A stretch of DNA of 18,134 nucleotides, taken from NCBI GenBank assembly GCA_937928475.1, contig CALFVE010000286.1, forward strand, positions 1 through 18,134, written 5' to 3'. This stretch comes from an uncultured bacterium. GTDB taxonomy: Bacteria > Armatimonadota > Zipacnadia > Zipacnadales > Zipacnadaceae. Each line of letters opens with the position of its first letter. Within the stretch, counting starts at the first letter, position 1. Below the pieces are notes generated by a model, which made no database searches, was not told the origin of the DNA, and saw nothing but the letters and a program-made list of their open reading frames with translations. A program made the translations under genes and the position numbers. Shown in pieces: positions 7,944-15,359 of this stretch.

Positions 7944-8501
7944 ATGTTGAGGCTCCGCACATACCTGATCAATTTCTACCGCCAGCGACCGCTGCTGTGC
8001 GCGCTACTTCTGGCGGTGGGGGTGTTGGCCCTGGCTACCCGCGGCGATTTTCTTTCCCCCGCTTACCACGGCATGATCCTCGCCGCGCAACTGGTGGACA
8101 GCCGCTCCGAAGAATCGGCGCTGGCGGACGAGAATGCGCGCCTGCAGGAGGTCTACGAGTTTCTGCGCACTCCTCAAGGTCAGGAGCTCGCGGCTCGTGC
8201 CGAGGTCATGGCGCTGAACCCCGGGGAGAGGCTCATTGTGCTCGCGGAAGCGGCGCGGCAGGCCCAGCAGCATTCGCGGACCGTTCCCGAACTCGTCCAA
8301 GACTACCTGCAGCGCTTGGGCGACTCGGTGGTAGTGCGCTTGCGCCGGGCTAAGCAGGTCTTCCTTGTCTGGGCGGGGGTGGAAACAGGCAGCGTCCCTG
8401 CAGTCCTCGCGGACGGTCTGGAAGCCGGGGGGACGAAACCGCCGCAGCCCGAGCGGCAACCTCAAGCAACGCCCCCGACCGGGACCTCCGGCGCGCCCTG
8501 A
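7944..8501 (+). CDS. FtsB/DivIC-like septum formation initiator protein with long C-terminal extension
   Basis: A bitopic membrane protein of the divisome core family. A short basic cytoplasmic N-terminus precedes a membrane segment at about 16-32. Then comes a helical stretch with the FtsB/DivIC signature: DENARL (about 62-67), TPQGQE and ARAEVMALNPGE (about 76-95). FtsB partners with FtsL and FtsQ to activate septal wall synthesis. Typical members have 90-130 residues; this one has 185, with a further amphipathic helix (about 100-150) and a Pro/Gln/Thr-rich tail. A GGGGGAG site lies about 12 bases upstream of the ATG. Location right after eno is common for ftsB in many bacteria, and DivIC lies a few genes after mazG-rqcP in Bacillus, both supporting the call. 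Sequence similarity is confined to the short signature. Confidence 0.7.
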   Translation: MLRLRTYLINFYRQRPLLCALLLAVGVLALATRGDFLSPAYHGMILAAQLVDSRSEESALADENARLQEVYEFLRTPQGQELAARAEVMALNPGERLIVLAEAARQAQQHSRTVPELVQDYLQRLGDSVVVRLRRAKQVFLVWAGVETGSVPAVLADGLEAGGTKPPQPERQPQATPPTGTSGAP

Positions 8502-8536
8502 GCGGTCAGTCGTTCTCATTCCTGGGGAGACGTTGA

Positions 8537-8564
8537 GAGCGCCGTGCACGTCGCCGCGGCGCTC
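8537..8564. terminator. Candidate shared terminator hairpin between convergent genes
   Basis: GAGCGCCG, a 12-base loop and CGGCGCTC form an 8-bp stem in the 108-base gap between the stops of the ftsB-like gene (8501) and the leftward kinase gene (8610). No T-run follows on either strand, so if it terminates transcription it is of the T-less kind common in GC-rich genomes. Confidence 0.4.
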
Positions 8565-8609
8565 GCGCGCTTACCGAGAAGTCAACAGCACCCGGGGGAG
8601 GGGTGGCGC

Positions 8610-10850
8610 TCAGAAGGGCAACTCGTCCTCTGAGGGAGGGGGTGGGGCCGCCGGCTCACCTGCCGCCGGCGGGGGAGGAATCGCCGATTCCCGACGGCTA
8701 GCGGCCGGGGAGGGTTCCCGTCGCGGCCGGGAATAGTCATAGTAGTAATAGTAGTAGTAATAATAGTAATCGCCGGCCGTCAGGCGTAGTTTGTTGAGCA
8801 CCACCCCCAGGATATTGCCCCGCGCGTGGCGCATCAGCCGCACCATCTCGTCGAATGCTTCCCGCGTCACCTGACCGGCAGCGGCTACCAGAATCGTCCA
8901 GTCCACCTGGGCGGCCAGGACCAGCGCGTCCGTGAGCATGATGGCTGGAGGCGAGTCGAGCACGATGATGTCGGCGACTGACCGCAACTCCTGCAGCAGC
9001 GCGCCCATGCGTGCCGAGTCCAGCAGTTCGGCGGGGTTCGGGGGCAGCGGGCCGCTGGGCAGGATGCGTAAGCGGTCTACCTGGGTGTCCTGGATGGCTT
9101 GCTGGGCGCTGAGTTCCCCGACCAGCACATTGGTCAATCCCATGCTGGCATCCACACCGAGCAGATTGTGCTGCGTGGGTCGGCGCAGGTCGGTGTCCAG
9201 GATTAGCACCGACTCGCCCGCCTGCGCGTAGGAGATGGCCAGGTTGGCGGCGATGATACTCTTGCCCTCACTGGCACCCGCGCTGGTCACCAGGATGGTG
9301 CCCGGCCGCCGGTCAATGGTCGCGAAGTTGATGTTGGAGCGCAGGGTGCGGAAGGCCTCGGCCGGCGGGCTCTTCGGCGCCGTCAGCATCACCAGGTCAG
9401 TCATGGCTTCCCCAGTCCAGGGGATGACGCCCAGGAAGCGGATCTCCGGGTCGCGGGTCAGGTCCTCGGGGCGACGCACGGTGTCGTCGAGGGTCTCGAG
9501 CAGCAGCACCAGAGCAAAGCCGAGCACCAGGCCGAGGGCCAGAGAGAAGATCAGGGTCCGCAAGGGATTGGGGCTGGTCGCTCGGGCGCTGAGCGCGCCG
9601 TCCACCATGGCGCTGCGGCCCCGCTCTGAGGCCACGCTGAGTTTCTTGGCCTCCAGTTGCGTCAAGAGTTCCTGATAGGCGGCGCGTTTGAGCGCGATCT
9701 GGTCCTGGAGTTGCTCCAGGAGGCCTTCTTTGTCGAGAAGATCGGCGCGGCGTGCCTCGGTGGCGGCCACCGTGCCCTGCAGACTGGCCACGCGGGCGCT
9801 CAGTTCAGCTACGCTCTGGCGAGCGGCTCGCAGTTCCACCTGGAGTGCCGCCGCCCGGCCAGGATCCACCGGTGCGATCACCTCGATAGTAGCAGGGGTC
9901 TTGGCCAGGGCTGCCTGGATCTCCTCAACTCGGGTCGCCATCTCAACTACCGCAGGGTGCTCCGGGGTATACCGAGCACGCAATTGCACCAGCGCCACTT
10001 GGGCGGTGTTCAGTTGGTCCAGGAGGCTGGTGTAGATGGGATTGGCGGTTACGCTCCGCGCTGTTGTCTGTTGCACGGCCTGGCGATAGGCTGCCTCCAC
10101 CGCGCGCAACCGCGCTTGCGCGGAAGCCAGGTTGGCCTGCGCCTCATGCAACTCTCCGCGGAAGTCGGGCGTCTCGCCGCCGATGGTGACCGTCTGTCCC
10201 TGGCCGGGCGCCGCGCCGGTCGCGTGGGTGGTGAGGGCCGTTACCCCCCACATGCGCTGGTACTGGCGCTTCTTCAGCAGGAGTTCCTCCAGTTCGGCCC
10301 GGATCTTTTCCACCTGGCTTTCAAGGTAGCGCTGGGCGTTGGTGGACTGCCTCTGGCGCAGTTCGTCCATGACCTCCAGGAAGGAGGCCGCGGTCTGATT
10401 GGCAAATTCCTTGGCCTTGTACTGGTCCTGGGAGACGGCCTCGATGAGGATGAGGTTGGGGGGCTTGACCGTGGCGCTCACCGCCTGGGTGATCTCGGAG
10501 GGGTCCACCACAATCTTGCCGCCCACGGTGCGCTCGGCCAGGGCCTTGGCGGTGCGCACTGCCACTTCGTTGCCCTCGGCAATGACGGCCTGGGTCTCGA
10601 GGGCCACACGCTCAGTGGGAGGTTGGGCGCTGCCCAGGAGGAAGATGCCCTGAGGCTCCTGGGGAACGAAGACCGTGGCGGTGGCCCGATAGGTCTTGGG
10701 CATCCCCCAGGCAATGAAGCCCCCCAACAGCGCCGCCGCCAGCCCGATGGACAGGATAAACCACCACCTCCGTAGGACCATACGGAGGTAGTCGCGCGCG
10801 TCGAACCTGCTGAGGGGCACTTCGGCGGTTGTAGCGGTCTGCACTGCCAA
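8610..10850 (-). CDS. Fused polysaccharide chain-length determinant (Wzz) and BY-type tyrosine kinase
   Basis: Inner-membrane co-polymerase and tyrosine autokinase of exopolysaccharide or capsule assembly (Wzc/CpsCD type). Numbering from a GTG at 10922 (770 residues): membrane helix about 53-72, Wzz domain and long coiled coils about 75-450, PNPLRT motif, second membrane helix about 455-476, then the cytoplasmic kinase with Walker A GASEGKS (549-555), Walker A' ILDTDLRRP (574-582) and Walker B IIVLDSPP (652-659). The tail has ten consecutive Tyr (719-728) plus Tyr730, the expected autophosphorylation cluster, then an Arg/Pro/Ser-rich end. The predicted transcription start (about 10920) coincides with the GTG at 10922, and GAGGAGG lies 12 bases before an in-frame TTG at 10850, so 10850 is preferred (746 residues). 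It is divergent from the TPR operon. No glycosyltransferase or Wzy gene is in the window. Confidence 0.92.
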   Translation of the reverse strand: MAVQTATTAEVPLSRFDARDYLRMVLRRWWFILSIGLAAALLGGFIAWGMPKTYRATATVFVPQEPQGIFLLGSAQPPTERVALETQAVIAEGNEVAVRTAKALAERTVGGKIVVDPSEITQAVSATVKPPNLILIEAVSQDQYKAKEFANQTAASFLEVMDELRQRQSTNAQRYLESQVEKIRAELEELLLKKRQYQRMWGVTALTTHATGAAPGQGQTVTIGGETPDFRGELHEAQANLASAQARLRAVEAAYRQAVQQTTARSVTANPIYTSLLDQLNTAQVALVQLRARYTPEHPAVVEMATRVEEIQAALAKTPATIEVIAPVDPGRAAALQVELRAARQSVAELSARVASLQGTVAATEARRADLLDKEGLLEQLQDQIALKRAAYQELLTQLEAKKLSVASERGRSAMVDGALSARATSPNPLRTLIFSLALGLVLGFALVLLLETLDDTVRRPEDLTRDPEIRFLGVIPWTGEAMTDLVMLTAPKSPPAEAFRTLRSNINFATIDRRPGTILVTSAGASEGKSIIAANLAISYAQAGESVLILDTDLRRPTQHNLLGVDASMGLTNVLVGELSAQQAIQDTQVDRLRILPSGPLPPNPAELLDSARMGALLQELRSVADIIVLDSPPAIMLTDALVLAAQVDWTILVAAAGQVTREAFDEMVRLMRHARGNILGVVLNKLRLTAGDYYYYYYYYYYDYSRPRREPSPAASRRESAIPPPPAAGEPAAPPPPSEDELPF

Positions 10851-10926
10851 TTGCTGCGGGCGCCTCCTCGGGGGAACGCGTAGCTGCGACCAAGTGGACC
10901 GATTGCTGCACCGCAACAGCACCGCA

Positions 10927-10956
10927 AGTATAGCACCGGCGGGGAGGGCAAGTCAA
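10927..10956 (-). promoter_or_regulatory. Promoter of the tyrosine-kinase gene
   Basis: On the minus strand TTGACT (10951-10956), an 18-base spacer and TATACT (10927-10932): 5 of 6 matches in each box. Predicted start near 10920, giving a leader of about 70 nt to the TTG start at 10850. Confidence 0.7.
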
Positions 10957-10971
10957 CACCGTCGCCGGTGC
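10933..10971. promoter_or_regulatory. 9-bp inverted repeat spanning the -35 box of the kinase promoter (candidate operator)
   Basis: GCACCGGCG at 10933-10941 and its exact complement CGCCGGTGC at 10963-10971, centres 30 bases apart or about three helical turns. One arm lies in the promoter spacer and the other just upstream of the -35 box, a typical layout for a repressor or looping regulator. The same half-site sequence also occurs inside eno and other GC-rich coding stretches, so chance remains possible. Confidence 0.4.
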
Positions 10972-11063
10972 GGAGCACTTCCAGGCGCCCAGGAAATAGA
11001 GACCGGGTCTTTCTGTGTTCCCCCCACCTGGCCGCCTAGCGCTCATCACTTGGCGTCCGGCGC

Positions 11064-11092
11064 TTGACAGCCCCGGCGACGCTGCGTAAAAT
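11064..11092 (+). promoter_or_regulatory. Near-consensus sigma70 promoter of the TPR/regulator operon
   Basis: TTGACA (11064-11069, perfect), a 17-base spacer and TAAAAT (11087-11092, 5 of 6). Predicted start near 11099, which rules out the ATG at 11098 as a translated start. The 107 bases between this -35 box and the divergent one hold no gene. Confidence 0.75.
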
Positions 11093-11160
11093 GGCGGATG
11101 TATAGGGTTTACCGGCATTTCTGGACAAAGTTGTACCCAGACGAGAAGGGGGCGGGCAGG

Positions 11161-12429
11161 GTGGCAGACCTCCAGACTCAACTCCAGCCGGATACAGAAG
11201 AGATACCGCGGACCGACGAGCCGACGGCAGAGGACACTTCGGCGCTCCCCCTGGTAGAGCCATCACACCGCTCGCGTTTGCACCGGGCCACCAATCTTCT
11301 CGCTCTGGGCCAGGTGCACGAGGCAGCGGCCCTCTGCCGCGAGGAACTAGAAGAATCTCCCGATTCGGTGGATGCTCTGGCCCTGCTGGCCATGGCCGAG
11401 GAACAGGCCGGCAACCGCGCCCTGGCCGTCGAACTGCTGGAGGAGTTGCTGCGGCTCGATCCTACGCGCACCGCAGAGGCCCAGCGTCTGGAAGAGTTGC
11501 GGCGAGAACTGGAGGAGTTGGAGGCGGAGCAGCCCACGCCCGAGGAGCAGGAGGAGAATCTGCGTCGGCTCCAGCCAGTGGCGCTGATTATCTTGGCGGG
11601 CGCGGCGGTGTGCCTGGTGGCAAGCCTGGCCCTGCTGCTAGTAGTGCGCCATCGCGCCGGGCAGGTTCAAGCACGTTACGAAACGGCGCTGCGCGCCGGA
11701 GAGTATTACTACCGCAGCGGCTACTATCCGGAGGCGATGTGGTACTTCGCGCAAGCCGCCCAGATCAAGCCCAACGACGGCACCGCCCGGCAGTGGTACA
11801 GTCTGGCGCAGCAGGCTTCCCGCTCAACCTCTAGTGCGCCGCCTGCCTTGCCTTCCTTCAATCCGGCCAATCCGCCCTTCCCGCCGGTTCCACTGGGGCC
11901 GACAGCGCCCCCGCCGACGACCAGTCCGCCAACTCCGCCGGCGCCCCCAACCTATGAGCCGCCTCCGCCGGTGCGCCTGCCGCCTCGCCCGGTGGGAACC
12001 GAACCGGGGTTTGAGCCGCCCCCGCTGCCGGAGACGCCACCCGAGGGGCCGATTACCCCCCCGGTGCCGGTTCCCCCGACACCGGCTCTGCCGCCATCGG
12101 GCTCCGGGGCTACTCCGCAGGCCCCCGCCACACCGGAGGCGCCGACCGAGAAGCCGGCCGAGCCCCAGTCCATGATCAAGATCGAGAGGGTGGACCGCCC
12201 CGCCAGCGCCAGCCGCCCTTCGGCGCTCCAACGCGGGGCCAACCTGCGGGCGGAGGGCGACCGGCTCTACCACGAACGAGCCTACAGCGCGGCCGCCAAG
12301 GCCTACCGCAGCGCCGTATCTGCCTACGAGGCGGCGCGCAGTGAGCGTCCCGAACAGCGCGCGGCGATAGACAGCACCATTTCCTCACTCCAGGCCAAGA
12401 TTGACCTATGCGAAAAGCAAGCGCAGTAG
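11161..12429 (+). CDS. TPR protein with one membrane helix and a proline-rich periplasmic arm
   Basis: Function not known. From the GTG at 11161 (422 residues): a polar N-terminus, two or more TPR-like helix pairs at about 41-109 (LLALGQVHEAAALCREEL; LLELLRLDP pattern), an acidic coiled stretch, one membrane helix at about 130-152, a second TPR-like unit at about 157-214 (EYYYRSGYYPEAMWYFAQAA), a Pro-rich linker of about 130 residues (215-346) and a C-terminal helical TPR-like domain (RAEGDRLYHERAYSAAAKAY). The N-terminal half should be cytoplasmic and the rest outside the membrane. The start is set by the promoter, with AAGGGGG about 8 bases before the GTG. It overlaps the next gene by 22 bases. 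A scaffold spanning the membrane is inferred. Confidence 0.8.
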   Translation: MADLQTQLQPDTEEIPRTDEPTAEDTSALPLVEPSHRSRLHRATNLLALGQVHEAAALCREELEESPDSVDALALLAMAEEQAGNRALAVELLEELLRLDPTRTAEAQRLEELRRELEELEAEQPTPEEQEENLRRLQPVALIILAGAAVCLVASLALLLVVRHRAGQVQARYETALRAGEYYYRSGYYPEAMWYFAQAAQIKPNDGTARQWYSLAQQASRSTSSAPPALPSFNPANPPFPPVPLGPTAPPPTTSPPTPPAPPTYEPPPPVRLPPRPVGTEPGFEPPPLPETPPEGPITPPVPVPPTPALPPSGSGATPQAPATPEAPTEKPAEPQSMIKIERVDRPASASRPSALQRGANLRAEGDRLYHERAYSAAAKAYRSAVSAYEAARSERPEQRAAIDSTISSLQAKIDLCEKQAQ

Positions 12430-14033
12430 CGCTGGCGGCGATCCCGCTTTTGCTTGTCTCAGCGGCGCTAGCGGCACCGTCCCCGGCCGGAGAGAACGCG
12501 TCCCGGGGGATTCTCCTGGCAGCGCCCCAGGCCGATCCGGCCACCCGCGCCGCTTTCGCTGATGCCCTACTCGACCTGCTTTCCGCACGAGAGGCTGGAC
12601 AGGCAGTGCTGCTGGGGGCCTCCTCCGCGCTCCTAGGAGCGGCCGGTGTCAGCGGTGAGCAGTACAGCGCGGTGCTGGCCGCCGGGCCAGAGGAGGCCGC
12701 GGGAGCGCTGCTGGCCTGGGCGCTTCGGATGGGGTTAACCGAACTGGCGCGAGTGACGCTGGGGCCGGCGTCAGCGCCCGCGCGCTGTGAAGTGCTTTGG
12801 GCGCGGTCCGCGGCGGGCCAGGTCCGACAGGCGGTCGCCAGCCTGCCGCAGGCGCTTACGCGGGACACTGCGCCGCTGCTCGCTGCGAAAGCCGCTCGGG
12901 TCCTCCTGCACGGGTGGGAAGAAGCGGGGACCATCGCCTCCTCGGGTAACCCACCTGCTCCCGGTACGGTTCCGGAGATCGCTCCTCTGCCAGGTCCGGT
13001 GACGGTGCCCTCACCGGCGCCTGCTCCCACTGCGCCGCAGGCGGCGCCGCCGACGCATCTCCAAGCAGCGCGGACCGCTTTGGCGGAGGGCGACGCGGCG
13101 CGGGCCCTCGAGCTCACCAGCCGGGCGCTTGAGGCGGGAGAGGATCGGGTGCAGGCTCTACTCCTGCGGGCGCAGTGCCACGGCCTACTCCAGCAAAGCG
13201 AGAAGCAGCGCGAGGCCCTGGCGGCGGCGATTGCCCTGGACAAGTCGCTTTACGGGCCGCGGCTGGAACTCGCGGCCCTGGAGCAGGGACGGGGGCTGTG
13301 GCAGAGCGCGGTAGCCCTGTACCGCGAGGCCATCGCCGCGCAGCCGCAGGAGCCGGCGGCTTATCTGGCCCTCTCGTTCGTGTACCAGCGGCAGCGCCGG
13401 CCGGAGCAGGCGCTACAGGTCCTGCAGGAAGGCGCTAAGGCTGCGCCCGGCAATCTGTCTCTCCTCAAAGTGCTGGCCGCCGAGTACAAGCGGCGAGGAC
13501 TACTGGCGGCCGCGGAGGAGACTTACGCGGAGATGGTGGGGCTGAGCGAGGGGGCCGCCAAGGCGGAGGCCCTCCAGGAGTTAGGCCGGCTCTACCTGGA
13601 AGCCGGCCAGTTTGCGGCCGCTTTCGACGCCCTGCGGCAGGCTGCCCAGCACGTGCCGGCAGGCCAGCCGGTATCATACCAGGAGCTCTTCCTGGCCTGC
13701 GACCGCACGGTGCGCCAGGCGCTGGAGGCCGCCTTCGTTGCTCTGGGCGACCTGGACAAGCGGGGACCGGCCCTCCGCGAGGAGGTGTACAAGCGCCTGG
13801 CGGCGGCGGTGAGCCAGATTCAGAAGATCAAGGACTTCGCCGCGCTGCTCGACTTGCCCGCCGCGCAGCGTCTGCCGCTGGCCCAGCGCCTGGTGTACTA
13901 TGCGCTCGCCCTGGAGGCTACCACCAACGCTTTGGTGTACGTGGATACCGGGGATCCGAACCTGAGGACCCAGGCGGAGCAGTGTCGGCAAGAGGCGCTG
14001 GCGATGCCCGAGGCGTGGCAAACACCCTCGTAG
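12408..14033 (+). CDS. Secreted TPR-repeat protein
   Basis: Function not known; 541 residues. A clear signal peptide opens the protein (MRKAS, hydrophobic core, ALA-AP, cleavage about residue 22). Residues about 25-175 are Ala/Leu-rich helices without a recognised family. A Pro-rich linker follows (about 178-217), then about five to six TPR-like helix pairs (about 218-410) with the alternating small/large pattern and AIAAQPQEPAAYLALSFVYQ, KAAPGNLSLLKVLAAEYKRRG as clear units, then a helical C-terminus ending NALVYVDTGDPNLRTQAEQC. The start overlaps the previous gene by 22 bases, implying coupled translation. The shared plan (TPR plus Pro-rich linker) with its upstream partner suggests the two products work together outside the membrane; this is inferred. 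Confidence 0.82.
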   Translation: MRKASAVALAAIPLLLVSAALAAPSPAGENASRGILLAAPQADPATRAAFADALLDLLSAREAGQAVLLGASSALLGAAGVSGEQYSAVLAAGPEEAAGALLAWALRMGLTELARVTLGPASAPARCEVLWARSAAGQVRQAVASLPQALTRDTAPLLAAKAARVLLHGWEEAGTIASSGNPPAPGTVPEIAPLPGPVTVPSPAPAPTAPQAAPPTHLQAARTALAEGDAARALELTSRALEAGEDRVQALLLRAQCHGLLQQSEKQREALAAAIALDKSLYGPRLELAALEQGRGLWQSAVALYREAIAAQPQEPAAYLALSFVYQRQRRPEQALQVLQEGAKAAPGNLSLLKVLAAEYKRRGLLAAAEETYAEMVGLSEGAAKAEALQELGRLYLEAGQFAAAFDALRQAAQHVPAGQPVSYQELFLACDRTVRQALEAAFVALGDLDKRGPALREEVYKRLAAAVSQIQKIKDFAALLDLPAAQRLPLAQRLVYYALALEATTNALVYVDTGDPNLRTQAEQCRQEALAMPEAWQTPS

Positions 14034-14098
14034 AGGAGACAGAGGACCAGCCGTTTTCTCGAGGCGGCAATCGGCCGCCGCCCAGGAGTGAAAGACCG

Positions 14099-14671
14099 AT
14101 GCTGATCCACGAGTGGACGAGATACCGCGACAGGCCGGCAAGGCGAGAGGAGGAGCCAGTCGAGGCCGAAGGCTCGCCGGTAGAGCCCGCCGAGGTCGCG
14201 GGACCTCCGGAGATGGCCACTGTGGAAGCCGCCGAGCCGGAGGAGGCCACGCCGGAGCCAGCAACCGAACCCCAGGCACCGGCGTCGGGGACGGCTTCGC
14301 GTCCGACGCCAACGCTCCCCGCCCGCCCGGCGACGCCGCCGGTCAGGCTGGCGGCCTCCGACTTTCAGAGCCGGCGGCTGCAAACGCTGCTTGCCCGCCA
14401 GCAGCGCCTCCCCCTGGAGGTGGGCGAAGGCAAGTCCCGCCGGGCCAGTCGGCAGCCGGCCGAGAGCCGGGAGGAGATGATCGAGCGCCTGCTGGACCCC
14501 GTGCTCACCATTCATGAAGCGGCCGCCCTGCTCGGAGTGTGCACGACTTCCATCCGCCGCTACACCAACCGGGGTGTGCTCAAATGCTTCCGTACACCGG
14601 GCAATCAGCGTCGCTTCCGCCTCTCGGACGTGCTCGACTTCATGGAGCAACAGCAGGAGAGGCTCGAGTAG
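14099..14671 (+). CDS. MerR/BldC-like helix-turn-helix protein with disordered N-terminus
   Basis: Probable DNA-binding regulator, 190 residues. The last 60 residues form a winged-HTH of MerR/excisionase type: DPVLTIHEAAALLGV, SIRRYTNRGVLKCF, then RTPGNQRRFRLSDV, where the RRFR wing contacts DNA in the family. The first 100 or so residues are Glu/Pro/Ala-rich and look unstructured. MerR proteins usually carry the HTH at the N-terminus, so this layout is reversed. The ATG at 14099 has AGGAG 10 bases upstream; in-frame GTGs at 13982 and 14015 would overlap the previous gene and are not preferred. It is 6 bases from the next gene, a second regulator. Targets are unknown; the kinase promoter is a candidate. 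Confidence 0.82.
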   Translation: MLIHEWTRYRDRPARREEEPVEAEGSPVEPAEVAGPPEMATVEAAEPEEATPEPATEPQAPASGTASRPTPTLPARPATPPVRLAASDFQSRRLQTLLARQQRLPLEVGEGKSRRASRQPAESREEMIERLLDPVLTIHEAAALLGVCTTSIRRYTNRGVLKCFRTPGNQRRFRLSDVLDFMEQQQERLE

Positions 14672-14677
14672 CGCAGC

Positions 14678-15358
14678 ATGGCCACCATCCTGTTCCTGGG
14701 TGACCGGCGGTATCTGGAGTGGCTTCTGGCTGAGGGCAAGCCGGGGGGAGATCTGGCCTTCGTCTTCGGGGGAGGCGGCGATTGGGCCGCAGCGCGGGCG
14801 GCCGGCTCAGAGTATGACGGCGTGCTTTGGCAGTGCCGACGGGCGGATGCGAGGATCCTGTCCCAACTACAAAGCACCCGGAAACTGTGTGCGCCTCCCT
14901 GCCTGATGGTGATGGAGGAGGCTTCCCCGGAAGCGACGGTGGCCCTCCTGGAAGCAGGCGCTGCCGAGGTGATCCCGGCTGACCTGTCGGCGCGCGAGGT
15001 TATCTCCCACGTGCGGGCACTGGTCAAGCGCCCGCAGACGGTGCCTCGGTCAGGGGTGGGGCCGCAGGTACTGCAGGCGGGGCGGCTAGCCCTGGATCTG
15101 GCCCGCTACCAGGCGCTGGTGGCGGATCGGCCCCTCGAGTTGACGCCCCGGGAGCTCGGTCTCTTGCGCTATCTGCTGGAGCGGCCAGGGCAGGCCTGTC
15201 GGCGGGAAGAACTGATGCAGCAGGTCTGGGACGGCACAGTTCGTGCCCGCAGTCGTACGCTTGACGTTCATGTGGGGAGGCTGCGGCGGAAACTGGCAGG
15301 CGCGGAGATCAGAGTAGTGACTGTCCCTGGGGTCGGCTACCGCCTGGAGAGCGACTGA
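14678..15358 (+). CDS. OmpR-family response regulator with degenerate receiver domain
   Basis: 226 residues: a receiver-like domain (about 1-118) and an OmpR/PhoB winged helix (about 134-224: ELTPREL, RREELMQQVW, RSRTLDVHVGRLRRKL, VPGVGYRL). The DNA-binding half is intact. The receiver half keeps the fold pattern (ILFLGDRR; LLEAGAAEVIP) but has lost the phosphorylation chemistry: Gly8-Asp9 replaces the Asp pair, Gln52 stands where the phospho-Asp should be, and Ala101 where the conserved Lys should be. It is therefore expected to act without phosphotransfer, and no histidine kinase is beside it. It starts 6 bases after the HTH gene and ends one base before the next start, so it is clearly within the operon. 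Confidence 0.88.
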   Translation: MATILFLGDRRYLEWLLAEGKPGGDLAFVFGGGGDWAAARAAGSEYDGVLWQCRRADARILSQLQSTRKLCAPPCLMVMEEASPEATVALLEAGAAEVIPADLSAREVISHVRALVKRPQTVPRSGVGPQVLQAGRLALDLARYQALVADRPLELTPRELGLLRYLLERPGQACRREELMQQVWDGTVRARSRTLDVHVGRLRRKLAGAEIRVVTVPGVGYRLESD

Positions 15359-15359
15359 G

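Noticed and set aside
8733..8768. The tyrosine-coding stretch as a simple sequence repeat or CRISPR-like unit
   Set aside because: It is in frame at the expected place of a BY-kinase Tyr cluster and uses mixed synonymous codons.
9657..10775. A 372-codon plus-strand frame opposite the kinase gene
   Set aside because: It is antisense to the coiled-coil Wzz region, shows no motif and has shadow-frame composition.
11836..12170. CCG/CCC-rich stretch as a DNA repeat element
   Set aside because: It is in frame as a Pro-rich linker with irregular units and no exact tandem repeat.
12176..13243. A 355-codon minus-strand frame opposite the two TPR genes
   Set aside because: Ser/Ala/Arg-rich shadow of Ala-rich coding sequence; it spans the junction of two real genes and has no ribosome site or domain.
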